From an uncultured Bacteroidota bacterium (GTDB lineage Bacteria; Bacteroidota; Bacteroidia; Chitinophagales; Chitinophagaceae): a stretch of DNA of 12,321 nt. The stretch's first letter is position 1. Each line of letters opens with the position of its first letter. A program made the position numbers and the translations under genes. Of this stretch, positions 1-6,320 are shown piece by piece. Location of the stretch: positions 1 through 12,321 of the forward strand of contig CAIYVS010000420.1 of the NCBI GenBank assembly GCA_903929655.1. Reading direction: 5' to 3'. The notes below the pieces were generated by a model. It saw only the letters and a program-made list of their open reading frames with translations. It made no database searches and was not told the DNA's origin.

Positions 1-299
1 CTTCCGCTGAATTTGTTCGTGGCGGAAACAAGAATAAGTTAAGTGAAGAAAACCGTAAAAAGATTCTCAATGCTTTTATTAATCGCAAAGATGAAGAATA
101 TTTTGCAAAAATTGTTGATAATAAAGTCATTGTTGATAATATTTATAATCTTTCTATATCAAGCTATGTTGTTGCCGAAGATGCTCGTGAAATCGTTGAT
201 ATTAAGACACTTAATTCAGAAATCGCCCGCATAGTCATGAAGCAGAGTGAACTTCGCGCATCAATAGATGAAATAGTGAGCGACATTGAAGGCAAATAA
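1..299 (+). CDS. hsdM: Type I restriction-modification DNA methyltransferase subunit HsdM, C-terminal part
   Basis: The frame is open from the left window edge (first full codon at 3) to TAA 297-299, giving 98 residues without a start, so the gene begins outside the window. The text is characteristic of the HsdM C-terminus: SAEFVRGGNKNKL, then RKDEEYFAKIV, then YNLSISSYV, and a helical tail ending in SIDEIVSDIEGK. In this family the subunit methylates adenine in the M2S complex and, with HsdR, forms the restriction enzyme; the catalytic NPPF motif would lie upstream. The ending looks natural, not truncated. No hsdS follows, although hsdS often sits just downstream; it may lie upstream or be missing. 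The next ORF begins only 5 bp later. Confidence 0.88.
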   Translation, partial: SAEFVRGGNKNKLSEENRKKILNAFINRKDEEYFAKIVDNKVIVDNIYNLSISSYVVAEDAREIVDIKTLNSEIARIVMKQSELRASIDEIVSDIEGK

Positions 300-304
300 A
301 TATC

Positions 305-469
305 ATGACTAAGCATCAAAACAAGATTAAAAACCTCTTGTACGTGCCTTTCCAAAGGGTGATGGAGAAGAAAGCAGGGGTAGCTTCTGGAGCAGGTCAA
401 TTACAGGCAGGAAAGCTGGAAGATGATGAGGTAAGAACGATAGACAGAGAAGAAGCGGATGAAGAATAG
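305..469 (+). CDS. Hypothetical 54-residue protein
   Basis: A short ORF runs from ATG 305 to TAG 467-469. It starts 5 bp after the hsdM stop, and an in-frame stop at 287-289 rules out a longer version. The product is basic at the N-terminus (MTKHQNKIKNLLYVPFQRVM), has a Gly/Ala/Gln-rich middle and a strongly acidic end rich in Asp and Glu. I do not recognise it. No hydrophobic signal or Cys pair is visible. It lies directly upstream of the sheath gene (43 bp apart), so it could be the first gene of the tail operon, a small product co-transcribed with hsdM, or a chance ORF. No ribosome binding site supports the start, which is uninformative in Bacteroidota. Confidence 0.35.
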   Translation: MTKHQNKIKNLLYVPFQRVMEKKAGVASGAGQLQAGKLEDDEVRTIDREEADEE

Positions 470-511
470 GATAAACAAATAACAATTTAAAAATCAAAAT
501 CATAAATAAAC

Positions 512-1702
512 ATGAGTTTACCAAATGTAAATATTACGCTGGCGAACGGCCAATTGGGAGCCGTATTACAAACAGCTGACGGTGTTGTGGGCATGGTGCT
601 GACAGGGGTAACAGAAGGCAGTATAACTGCAGGTGTTCCTTTCCTGTCCACAAGCCTGGCCGATGCACAAAACCAGGGGCTGACAAGCACGAATAATCCT
701 TTTGCATATCGCGAAGTGAAAGAGTTTTATGATGAAGCAGCCATAGGTGCGCAGCTTTACCTGATGTTGGTACCTGACACCATGAAGGTGAACCAGGTAG
801 CAGACAAAACCAATACCAATGGCGCCATTAAGCTACTGAATTTTGCTGCAGGAAAGATACGTGTGCTCGGTATCATGACGGATGATACGCAGGTGTATCC
901 TTTGGGATCAGGCCTGGTGACTACCAATGGAATTAATGCAGACTGCTACACGGCCATTGCCAATATGCAATTACTGGCAAACCAGTTCTTCGCTGCACAA
1001 ACACCCTTAAGGGCAGTGGTAGGAGGAACTTCTTATACCGGGAGTGCAACGGCTCTTACTACGCAGACCTCCGGTTCTGATAATCGGGTAAGTTGTCTTA
1101 TAGGTGATACGGTCAGCAGTTCTGTTTCCGATTGCGGTGCTGCCCTGGGATTGTTGCTGGGAAGAATAGCTTCTATACCTGTGCAAAGAAAGATCAGCCG
1201 TGTAAAGAACGGCGCACTTAGTAATACAAGTGCTTATATAGGCAGCGTTGCAGCAGACCAATATACTGATACAGAATTATTGTTTGATAAAGGCTTTATC
1301 ACATTCCGCACATTCCCCGGCAAGAGCGGCTTTTTCTTTAGTGGCGATGCTACCTGCACTGCAACAACGGATGATTATGCCAGCCTGGCGCGTGGCCGTG
1401 TGATTGATAAGGTCCAGATACTTACTTATGCAGTGTTTGTGGACGAAGTGGACAATGAGGTGCTGGTGAATGCTGACGGAACATTGAATGCCGGTTATGT
1501 AAAGAGCCTGGAACAAACCATTAGCAACCAGGTAAATTTAATCATGACGGCAAATAATGAAATAAGCGGCGTACAGGCTTTCATTGATCCGGCGCAAAAT
1601 GTATTAAGCACGAATCAAATAAATGTGGTACTGAAGATTACGCCGGTGGGTTACAGCAGCGATATAGAAATTCAATTAGGGTTTGATAATCCTGCAGCTT
1701 AA
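512..1702 (+). CDS. Contractile tail sheath protein (DUF2586-like, Mu gpL position)
   Basis: This 396-residue protein resembles the DUF2586 family, predicted phage tail-sheath proteins common in Bacteroidota prophages. Sheath subunits polymerise around the tube and contract to drive it into the target envelope. The N-terminus (MSLPNVNITLANGQLG) is the usual linker-arm start. Around residues 267-300 is the most diagnostic block, FPGKSGFFFSGDA followed by DDYASLARGRVIDK, then an acidic VFVDEVDNEVLVNADG stretch and a C-terminal beta strand that in sheaths completes a neighbouring subunit (VVLKITPVGYSSDIEIQLGF). Length is ordinary for the family. The start follows an A-rich leader. It heads the tail module, 82 bp before the tube gene; no promoter matching the Bacteroidota consensus was found just upstream. 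Confidence 0.85.
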   Translation: MSLPNVNITLANGQLGAVLQTADGVVGMVLTGVTEGSITAGVPFLSTSLADAQNQGLTSTNNPFAYREVKEFYDEAAIGAQLYLMLVPDTMKVNQVADKTNTNGAIKLLNFAAGKIRVLGIMTDDTQVYPLGSGLVTTNGINADCYTAIANMQLLANQFFAAQTPLRAVVGGTSYTGSATALTTQTSGSDNRVSCLIGDTVSSSVSDCGAALGLLLGRIASIPVQRKISRVKNGALSNTSAYIGSVAADQYTDTELLFDKGFITFRTFPGKSGFFFSGDATCTATTDDYASLARGRVIDKVQILTYAVFVDEVDNEVLVNADGTLNAGYVKSLEQTISNQVNLIMTANNEISGVQAFIDPAQNVLSTNQINVVLKITPVGYSSDIEIQLGFDNPAA

Positions 1703-1784
1703 TTAAATGTGGACGATTATTCAGGTCCGTATTCCTTTACAATATCAATTCAAAACAATTTTTTAAAACACTTAATTTTTAATT

Positions 1785-2207
1785 ATGGATTTTTTCGATA
1801 GTGCAGAATGCGAATGGGCAGATATGTCAGTATTCTTTGCAGGTGCCCAGCTTACCAAGGTTCGCGGGCTTAAATATAAATCATCAAAAAGCAAAGAGCT
1901 GTTGTATGCACAGGGCGACGCCCCTATAAGTATACAATCGGGTAACCGCAGTTATGAAGGCGAGATCAAAGTGCTCAAGGGTGCTATCGATGATATGAAC
2001 ACTGCGGCAGTAACAGCCGGCGGCAAAGATATTCTCGACCTGGAATTTGATATAGTAGTGGTATATGCCGCTAAAGGTACGAGGGCACTGCAAACAGATG
2101 TATTGGTAAGATGCCAGGTAAAAGATTTTCAGAAAGGCTGGGACCAGGGAGCTAAGATGATGGAAGTGACATTACCTATTTTATTCCTGGATCATAAGGC
2201 GAGTTAA
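1785..2207 (+). CDS. Tail tube protein (Mu gpM-like)
   Basis: This 140-residue protein follows the sheath gene, as tube genes do in Mu-like modules. Tube subunits stack as hexameric rings to form the inner channel. Recognisable parts are the N-terminal FFDSAECEWADMSV, the GLKYKSSKSKELLYAQGDAP block near residues 29-47, GNRSYEGEIKVLKG near 53-66, and GGKDILDLEFDIVVVYA near 79-95, a pattern of beta strands flanking one helix as expected for a tube fold. The C-terminal MMEVTLPILFLD is typical of the family. The stop codon overlaps the A-tract that forms the T-run of a minus-strand terminator, so the gene abuts the convergent lipoprotein gene with only 18 bp between stops. Confidence 0.85.
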   Translation: MDFFDSAECEWADMSVFFAGAQLTKVRGLKYKSSKSKELLYAQGDAPISIQSGNRSYEGEIKVLKGAIDDMNTAAVTAGGKDILDLEFDIVVVYAAKGTRALQTDVLVRCQVKDFQKGWDQGAKMMEVTLPILFLDHKAS

Positions 2208-2233
2208 AAAAATTCCCTGTTCGAATCAGGGAA
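2206..2233 (-). terminator. Intrinsic terminator of the lipoprotein gene
   Basis: Read on the minus strand, a perfect 7-bp stem TTCCCTG / CAGGGAA (plus-strand arms 2213-2219 and 2227-2233, 7-nt loop 2220-2226) is followed directly by seven T residues (2212-2206). The stem overlaps the lipoprotein stop codon and the T-run overlaps the tube stop codon. On the plus strand the same hairpin is followed by AAGGATTGG, with no T-run, so tail-operon transcription should not stop here efficiently. The plus-strand loop and flanks also match a tRNA T-arm; see findings. Confidence 0.75.
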
Positions 2234-2732
2234 GGATTGGAATATAAGCTGTTTGAGGACTCGTACCACTCTTATCAGGAAATGGAGCAGCTACACTGGC
2301 AGCAATTCCATTCAGAAAATAATGTGTTTTAACATAGCATTGACTTTCAATATTTCCATAAGACACTTGATGGCCAGCACCAAAAGTAATATCAGAGATC
2401 TTATAAGACCGACCAATAAGTGGGAGTTCCAGGATATAATCAACATTCGATGCTATGCTTAAAACAGCATGTAAAACAGAATCTGAATACTCGCTGACAT
2501 ATTGGGTATCACTTGTATAATTGAACTGAAAGACAGCTGAATTGCTACAAACAGTTGAGTCAATAAATTGAGAGAAGTTGCTGTTTTTAGAATAGGTTTT
2601 CAGTATTATGACAGATATGGAACTACTGTCAAAATTGCTCAATTCAATTCCCACACCCGGTTGAATGCAGTCCACTTTACAAGAAGAAAGTGCAGAAAGA
2701 AGAGCGCAAATGATAACAAGTGTCTTTTTCAA
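2226..2732 (-). CDS. Small lipoprotein in antisense orientation inside the tail operon
   Basis: The 168-residue product begins MKKTLVIICALLSALSSCKV: basic N-terminus, hydrophobic core, and lipobox L15-S16-S17-C18. Signal peptidase II should cleave before Cys18 and the protein be lipid-anchored in the envelope. Residues after Cys18 are not acidic, so I see no clear Bacteroidota surface-export signal. The mature part is Ser/Tyr-rich and probably beta-rich, with three more Cys; I recognise no domain. The start codon is TTG at 2732-2730; the frame has no upstream ATG before a stop at 2750-2748, and the signal peptide fixes the start. It is the only minus-strand gene in the tail module, with its own promoter (2762-2792) and terminator (2206-2233), as a moron or immunity cargo would be. 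Function unknown. Confidence 0.75.
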   Translation of the reverse strand: MKKTLVIICALLSALSSCKVDCIQPGVGIELSNFDSSSISVIILKTYSKNSNFSQFIDSTVCSNSAVFQFNYTSDTQYVSEYSDSVLHAVLSIASNVDYILELPLIGRSYKISDITFGAGHQVSYGNIESQCYVKTHYFLNGIAASVAAPFPDKSGTSPQTAYIPILP

Positions 2733-2778
2733 TTTGGCATTCTTTATTTAAAGAATTATAACAAATCTAATGCCAAAT
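2732..2778. repeat. Nested inverted repeats at the lipoprotein promoter
   Basis: A perfect 10-bp inverted repeat, ATTTGGCATT (2732-2741) and AATGCCAAAT (2769-2778), encloses a second one, TTCTTTA (2740-2746) and TAAAGAA (2749-2755), with a 2-nt spacer. The right outer arm overlaps the promoter -7 element and the left outer arm touches the TTG start codon. It could be a two-site operator, or an mRNA structure covering the 5' leader of the lipoprotein transcript. Confidence 0.55.
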
Positions 2779-2792
2779 ACATTTAAAACAAA
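2762..2792 (-). promoter_or_regulatory. Bacteroidota-type promoter for the lipoprotein gene
   Basis: On the minus strand TTTG (2792-2789) is separated by 19 nt from TAGATTTG (2769-2762). This fits the Bacteroidota housekeeping sigma consensus TTTG, 19-21 nt, TAnnTTTG. Transcription would start near 2755, about 23 nt before the TTG start codon at 2732. The -7 element overlaps the right arm of a 10-bp inverted repeat (2769-2778), so a repressor bound there would block it. I found no comparable promoter on the plus strand for the chaperone gene starting at 2804. Confidence 0.7.
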
Positions 2793-2803
2793 CAATATAG
2801 ACA

Positions 2804-3121
2804 ATGGAAACACAACAACTAACAGGCCAGGCGAGTCCTGAGCAAATACAAGAATGGAAACAAAAGTACAAGCAGGGTATCTATGCTATTGAAGTGGACG
2901 GACATATAGCTTACTTCAAAAATCCTGGCCGGCACGAAATGAATTGTGCTATGAGCAAGGCCTCATCTGAAGCTTCATTTGATATCTATGATGAGCTTAC
3001 TAAAAGAACGCTTATAGGTGGCAGCGAGGATGTGCTGACGGATGACCAGAAGTTTTTTGGAGCTGTTCACCAACTGAAGGTGAAAATGGAAGGTAAAAAA
3101 GCTAGCCTGGTAAACTTATAG
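2804..3121 (+). CDS. Tail assembly chaperone, first frame
   Basis: This 105-residue protein sits between tube and tape measure, the standard place for tail assembly chaperones (lambda G/GT, P2 E/E', Mu 41). In those systems the chaperone coats the tape measure before tube polymerisation and is absent from the finished particle. The sequence has WKQKYKQGIYAIEVDGHIAYFKNPGR near residues 18-43, helical segments with YDELTKRTLIGGSEDVL near 62-78, and a helical end. It resembles Bacteroidota phage proteins of the DUF6848 type, which I recall but could not check. Its TAG (3119-3121) lies within a second reading frame (3106-3279) shifted by -1. The first gene after the antisense lipoprotein cassette. 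Confidence 0.65.
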   Translation: METQQLTGQASPEQIQEWKQKYKQGIYAIEVDGHIAYFKNPGRHEMNCAMSKASSEASFDIYDELTKRTLIGGSEDVLTDDQKFFGAVHQLKVKMEGKKASLVNL

Positions 3122-3279
3122 AGGAAGCTTGCGGAGGGCCGGAGCATGACTTCCTCGGATATCTTGAAACACTACTTGAATACCATCTTCCCGGCCTCGA
3201 TCACAGGAAGCTGACTGATGAAGAATTTGCTAAAAAAATAGCGCAATTGTTATATATACGGAAGCAAGAAACAATTTAA
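3106..3279 (+). CDS. Second-frame extension of the tail assembly chaperone (probable -1 frameshift)
   Basis: In the -1 frame relative to the chaperone, an open stretch of 57 codons runs from just after TAG 3103-3105 to TAA 3277-3279. The text looks coding: EHDFLGYLETLLEYHLPGLD then KLTDEEFAKKIAQLLYIRKQ, acidic-amphipathic helices like second-frame chaperone segments of other tails. There is no ATG, GTG or TTG near its beginning, so it is probably made as a fusion to the first frame (gpGT or E' style) or by reinitiation at the overlapping stop. The shift must happen between 3106 and 3121, where the zero frame reads CTG GTA AAC TTA TAG. No classic slippery heptamer is in phase there. In other phages the second domain recruits tube subunits to the tape measure complex. 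Confidence 0.6.
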   Translation, partial: PGKLIEEACGGPEHDFLGYLETLLEYHLPGLDHRKLTDEEFAKKIAQLLYIRKQETI

Positions 3280-3292
3280 ACTTGATTAAATA

Positions 3293-4624
3293 ATGAACCC
3301 TGTAATACTTGACATCAACTTATTCAACAATTTCAATAGTATTTGGAATGAGATTGGGACAAATGCTAAAACAGCAATTGACAATATTGCAAATGGTATC
3401 AATCAACTATACGAAAAAATTGTTGATACAGTAAATGAGATACAAGTATTGCAGGGTGCATTGGATGCCCTGAAACATAGTGAGATAAAAATTGCTCTTA
3501 ATAGCCGTTTGCCGGGTACAATACAAGCGGGAGTAAGTAGTAATCAAGCGGATATTGACCTTACTTATACAAATAATACTCCGGCTACTAAAAGCGCGCT
3601 GCATGATTATTATGTTGCAGAACAGTTGTACAATGCGACAAAGCAGGATTCAGCATCACAAACCAAGGAGACATCCTGGCTGGAAGATATTAGCTCAATA
3701 GTAGCGCATGCAAACAGCTTGGTTGATGTGTTTGAATTGATGGGGGGAAAACTGCCAAAGGTCATGGAGGGTGCTTTTAAATTCTCGAAAACATTAGGGT
3801 CTGTATTAGACGTAGGGGCCTTGCTGTCAGAAGCTGGTATTGTTGGAGAAGGGCTATTGGCTGCGGGCAGTGTTGTTGACCCTCTCTTGCTAGTTCCCCT
3901 GGCTATAAGCTTACTCAGTGGTTCGTCAGGTAACAAGGATGCTGAAAGGGAAAGGAAAAAAATAAATTCAGAGAACGACGTGTTAAAGTATTACTCTGAA
4001 AAAAAGAGGATGGAGGCTTTAAAAGATATATCTATTGAGAACCAGCAGTCTTTCAAAATGAATGATGTTCAGAAAGAAGATCTTTTCAAAAAATATTTAT
4101 ATGACCCCCTTTCTCAGGATAAGCTCATACAAGCAAACCCGGATATAAGCCTGATACCCCAATATCAGGATGTTAGGATCGATAAGGTGACAAATATTGG
4201 TAATTCGGGTTTTTATAAAAAAGCAGAGAATGTAGTGGACAATGCCATAGCCAAAATGGCATCTGATGCACAGAAATTTGGTATTGCGAAAGTATTAGAG
4301 GACCTGGAAAAAAATAATGTGACATTTTCAACCTTATCATACCCATTTCAAGTTGACTATGCAGAAAAGTCAAGAAGGTTCTTAAACTCAATGATCGACA
4401 ATGCAAATAATTATGAGAATAAGACTGCTAAGTCACAGGCTTTATCGCGCTCAAATAATCTGCTGTCCAGTCGTTCCAACTCCACAATCATCAATTTGAA
4501 CAAACCCCTGATTGGCAATTTCACCATCCATGTCAAAGACTCAAAAGAAGCAGTGCGGGATATGAAGAAACAGGTGGAAGAAGCATTGCTCGAAATTATT
4601 AACCAGGTAAATTCCCAACACTAA
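3293..4624 (+). CDS. Tail tape measure protein
   Basis: This 443-residue protein follows the chaperone and precedes the baseplate genes, the canonical tape measure position. The N-terminal part (1-60) is helical and hydrophilic. Residues about 154-210 are strongly hydrophobic (LLSEAGIVGEGLLAAGSVVD, then LLLVPLAISLLSG), like the membrane-active segment of tape measures. Next comes a charged helical stretch (DAERERKKINSENDVLKYYS). The C-terminus, NLNKPLIGNFTIHVKDSKEA followed by VRDMKKQVEEALLEIINQV, matches the C-terminal motif of Bacteroidota tape measures. The protein is short: at about 0.15 nm per residue it would set a tail of roughly 65 nm. Its stop is 1 bp before the next ATG. Confidence 0.75.
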   Translation: MNPVILDINLFNNFNSIWNEIGTNAKTAIDNIANGINQLYEKIVDTVNEIQVLQGALDALKHSEIKIALNSRLPGTIQAGVSSNQADIDLTYTNNTPATKSALHDYYVAEQLYNATKQDSASQTKETSWLEDISSIVAHANSLVDVFELMGGKLPKVMEGAFKFSKTLGSVLDVGALLSEAGIVGEGLLAAGSVVDPLLLVPLAISLLSGSSGNKDAERERKKINSENDVLKYYSEKKRMEALKDISIENQQSFKMNDVQKEDLFKKYLYDPLSQDKLIQANPDISLIPQYQDVRIDKVTNIGNSGFYKKAENVVDNAIAKMASDAQKFGIAKVLEDLEKNNVTFSTLSYPFQVDYAEKSRRFLNSMIDNANNYENKTAKSQALSRSNNLLSSRSNSTIINLNKPLIGNFTIHVKDSKEAVRDMKKQVEEALLEIINQVNSQH

Positions 4625-4625
4625 A

Positions 4626-5234
4626 ATGGCTGAAATATCACTAAGCCTGCCGGATATGTATGAGAATGCATTCGGCTACAAAACCCAGGCTTTCAATCCC
4701 CGTTTTCCTGCTTTACCAAACCGTGTTGCTATATCTAAGCAAGGCAGCCCTTATTATGCAGATGATGTGTTAGGACGGGAGTATTTTATGCCCGCTACAA
4801 TAACATATGCGCCAGGTGCCAGCGCCGGTGCGCCAGGCGAGGTAAAAATAATTAATCTTTCTTACCCTGTTATCAGCGTCAGTTGCAACAAAACAATTGT
4901 GGAAACAGCGCTTACTGAGCGAAGGGGGACGGTAAAAGAGCTTATCAGTACCAAAGATTACGAGATCACTATACGGGGCCTCTTGCTGAATACATCCAAC
5001 GATTTCCCGGAGGATGATGTAACGGCACTTCGCGAGCTGTTTGAACAAAATGCTGCCGTGCAGATAAAATGTGCCCTGACCGATATATTTCTTATCAGGC
5101 CTGACAGAAGCGGTTCGGATAATGTAGTTATTACGGAAATCAGCTTTCCGCCCATTAGCGGTGTGAAAAATGTGCGGCCCTATGAGATAAAAATGCTGAG
5201 TGATGAAACTTTTAACCTGACCGATATTTCTTAA
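4626..5234 (+). CDS. DUF6046-like baseplate/tail protein
   Basis: This 202-residue protein lies between tape measure and hub, where Mu carries N (gp43). It matches my memory of DUF6046, a family largely confined to Bacteroidota phage tails: SYPVISVSCNKTIVETAL (79-96), RGTVKELISTKDYEITIRG (100-118), FPEDDVTALRELFEQNAAVQ (127-146), LTDIFLIRPDRSGSDNVVI (151-169), and ISGVKNVRPYEIKMLSDE (177-194). It is mostly beta-structured. A role at the tube-baseplate junction, between the tube end and hub, is inferred from position only. It is tightly coupled to the tape measure gene (1 bp gap) and followed by a 57-bp gap before the hub gene, containing only a 21-codon ORF that I do not call. Confidence 0.7.
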   Translation: MAEISLSLPDMYENAFGYKTQAFNPRFPALPNRVAISKQGSPYYADDVLGREYFMPATITYAPGASAGAPGEVKIINLSYPVISVSCNKTIVETALTERRGTVKELISTKDYEITIRGLLLNTSNDFPEDDVTALRELFEQNAAVQIKCALTDIFLIRPDRSGSDNVVITEISFPPISGVKNVRPYEIKMLSDETFNLTDIS

Positions 5235-5291
5235 TACTATGAATAACAAAAAACGAATCCATACAAAGGGAGCGGATAGGGAGGGCATTAT

Positions 5292-6320
5292 ATGTTTGCA
5301 TTAAATTCTGATATAACAATTGGCAGTTTTCATTTCAGCGGGGTAAATGAAATAAATATAAAACGCAGCCTGCATTCTTACGTGGATACCGCTACCATAA
5401 AGCTTCCTTCTATTTGTAAGATCATCAGGAAGGGAAAGTCGGGTGCTGATACGCTCACTATAGGTGAACAATTTAACGATGGTGATCCTGTGATCATCAA
5501 CTTGGGTTATAATGGTTCGATGAATGAGGAGTTCAGGGGTTTTGTGAAACGCAGAAACCTGGATATGCCCCTGGAGATAGCATGTGAGGGCTATAGCTGG
5601 CAATTAAGGCGCAATACGATAAAAGGTTCCTGGGAAAGCATTTCGGTTAAGGAGCTCCTGCAAATTGCTTGTGCCAATACGGATATTACAATTGATGTAT
5701 TGTATAACCCGGTTTTGACAAATGTACAGGCCGATAATTGTACAGGCGCACAGCTTATAGACCTGATAAAAAAGTCAACTGATGCAAACCTTACCATATT
5801 CTTTATAAGTCCTCAAAAATTATGGTGCGGACTGGTGTATGATCCTTATTCACACGGTACAGATGTATTCGGCCTGGGCCAGGTAAACTATAAACCGGGC
5901 TACAATGTAATAAAGCATAATGACCTGCAGGAAAGAAATTTGAACGACGACCCCCTTGTGGTGAACTACATCAAGAAAACCTCAACCGGGCAGGTATTAT
6001 CGGAATCATCAGACCCACTGATACCTGAATTAAGGAAGTATACAAAATTGCTAAACCGACTCAGCTCGTCGGATGATCTGAAAGCGATAGCTGCTGAAAA
6101 GCAGAACAGGGAAAACTACATAGGGTATGAGGGCCGTATCCAGGCATTTCTGCAACCTTATGCACTGCCGGCTTTCAATGCCCTGATTACGGACGACCGC
6201 TATAAAGAAAAGAATGGTGTTTACCTGGTGGAATCAACTGAAGTAATATACGGAACAAGGGGAGCAAGAAGAATTGTGGAAATAGGTCCTAAACAAGGCT
6301 TTGCAAATTCAACATCATGA
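5292..6320 (+). CDS. Baseplate hub protein, gpD/late-control-D family
   Basis: This 342-residue protein has the layout of P2 gpD / Mu gp44 (P), the hub joining the tube to the spike. It starts with a beta domain carrying DITIGSFHFSGVNEINIKRS (8-27) and a region with GYNGSMNEEFRGFVKR. Then comes a middle domain with EIACEGYSWQLRRNTIKGSW and SVKELLQIACANTDITIDV, typical of the gpD/VgrG-like fold. The C-terminal GTRGARRIVEIG (321-332) is the usual last strand motif. The name 'late control' is historical; the role is structural. Its last four bases overlap the start of the spike gene (ATGA), pointing to translational coupling. Confidence 0.8.
   Translation: MFALNSDITIGSFHFSGVNEINIKRSLHSYVDTATIKLPSICKIIRKGKSGADTLTIGEQFNDGDPVIINLGYNGSMNEEFRGFVKRRNLDMPLEIACEGYSWQLRRNTIKGSWESISVKELLQIACANTDITIDVLYNPVLTNVQADNCTGAQLIDLIKKSTDANLTIFFISPQKLWCGLVYDPYSHGTDVFGLGQVNYKPGYNVIKHNDLQERNLNDDPLVVNYIKKTSTGQVLSESSDPLIPELRKYTKLLNRLSSSDDLKAIAAEKQNRENYIGYEGRIQAFLQPYALPAFNALITDDRYKEKNGVYLVESTEVIYGTRGARRIVEIGPKQGFANSTS

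Noticed and set aside
3095..3101. A6G run as the -1 frameshift site of the chaperone
   Set aside because: The zero frame reads AAA AAA GCT, not A AAA AAG, and a -1 shift here runs into TAG at 3103-3105 after one codon.
4770..5288. 172-codon minus-strand ORF opposite the DUF6046-like gene
   Set aside because: Its protein has no family resemblance and it mirrors a well-supported plus-strand gene; it is an antisense shadow.
5239..5304. 21-codon ORF between the DUF6046-like and hub genes
   Set aside because: Too short, overlaps the hub start, and has no recognisable content.
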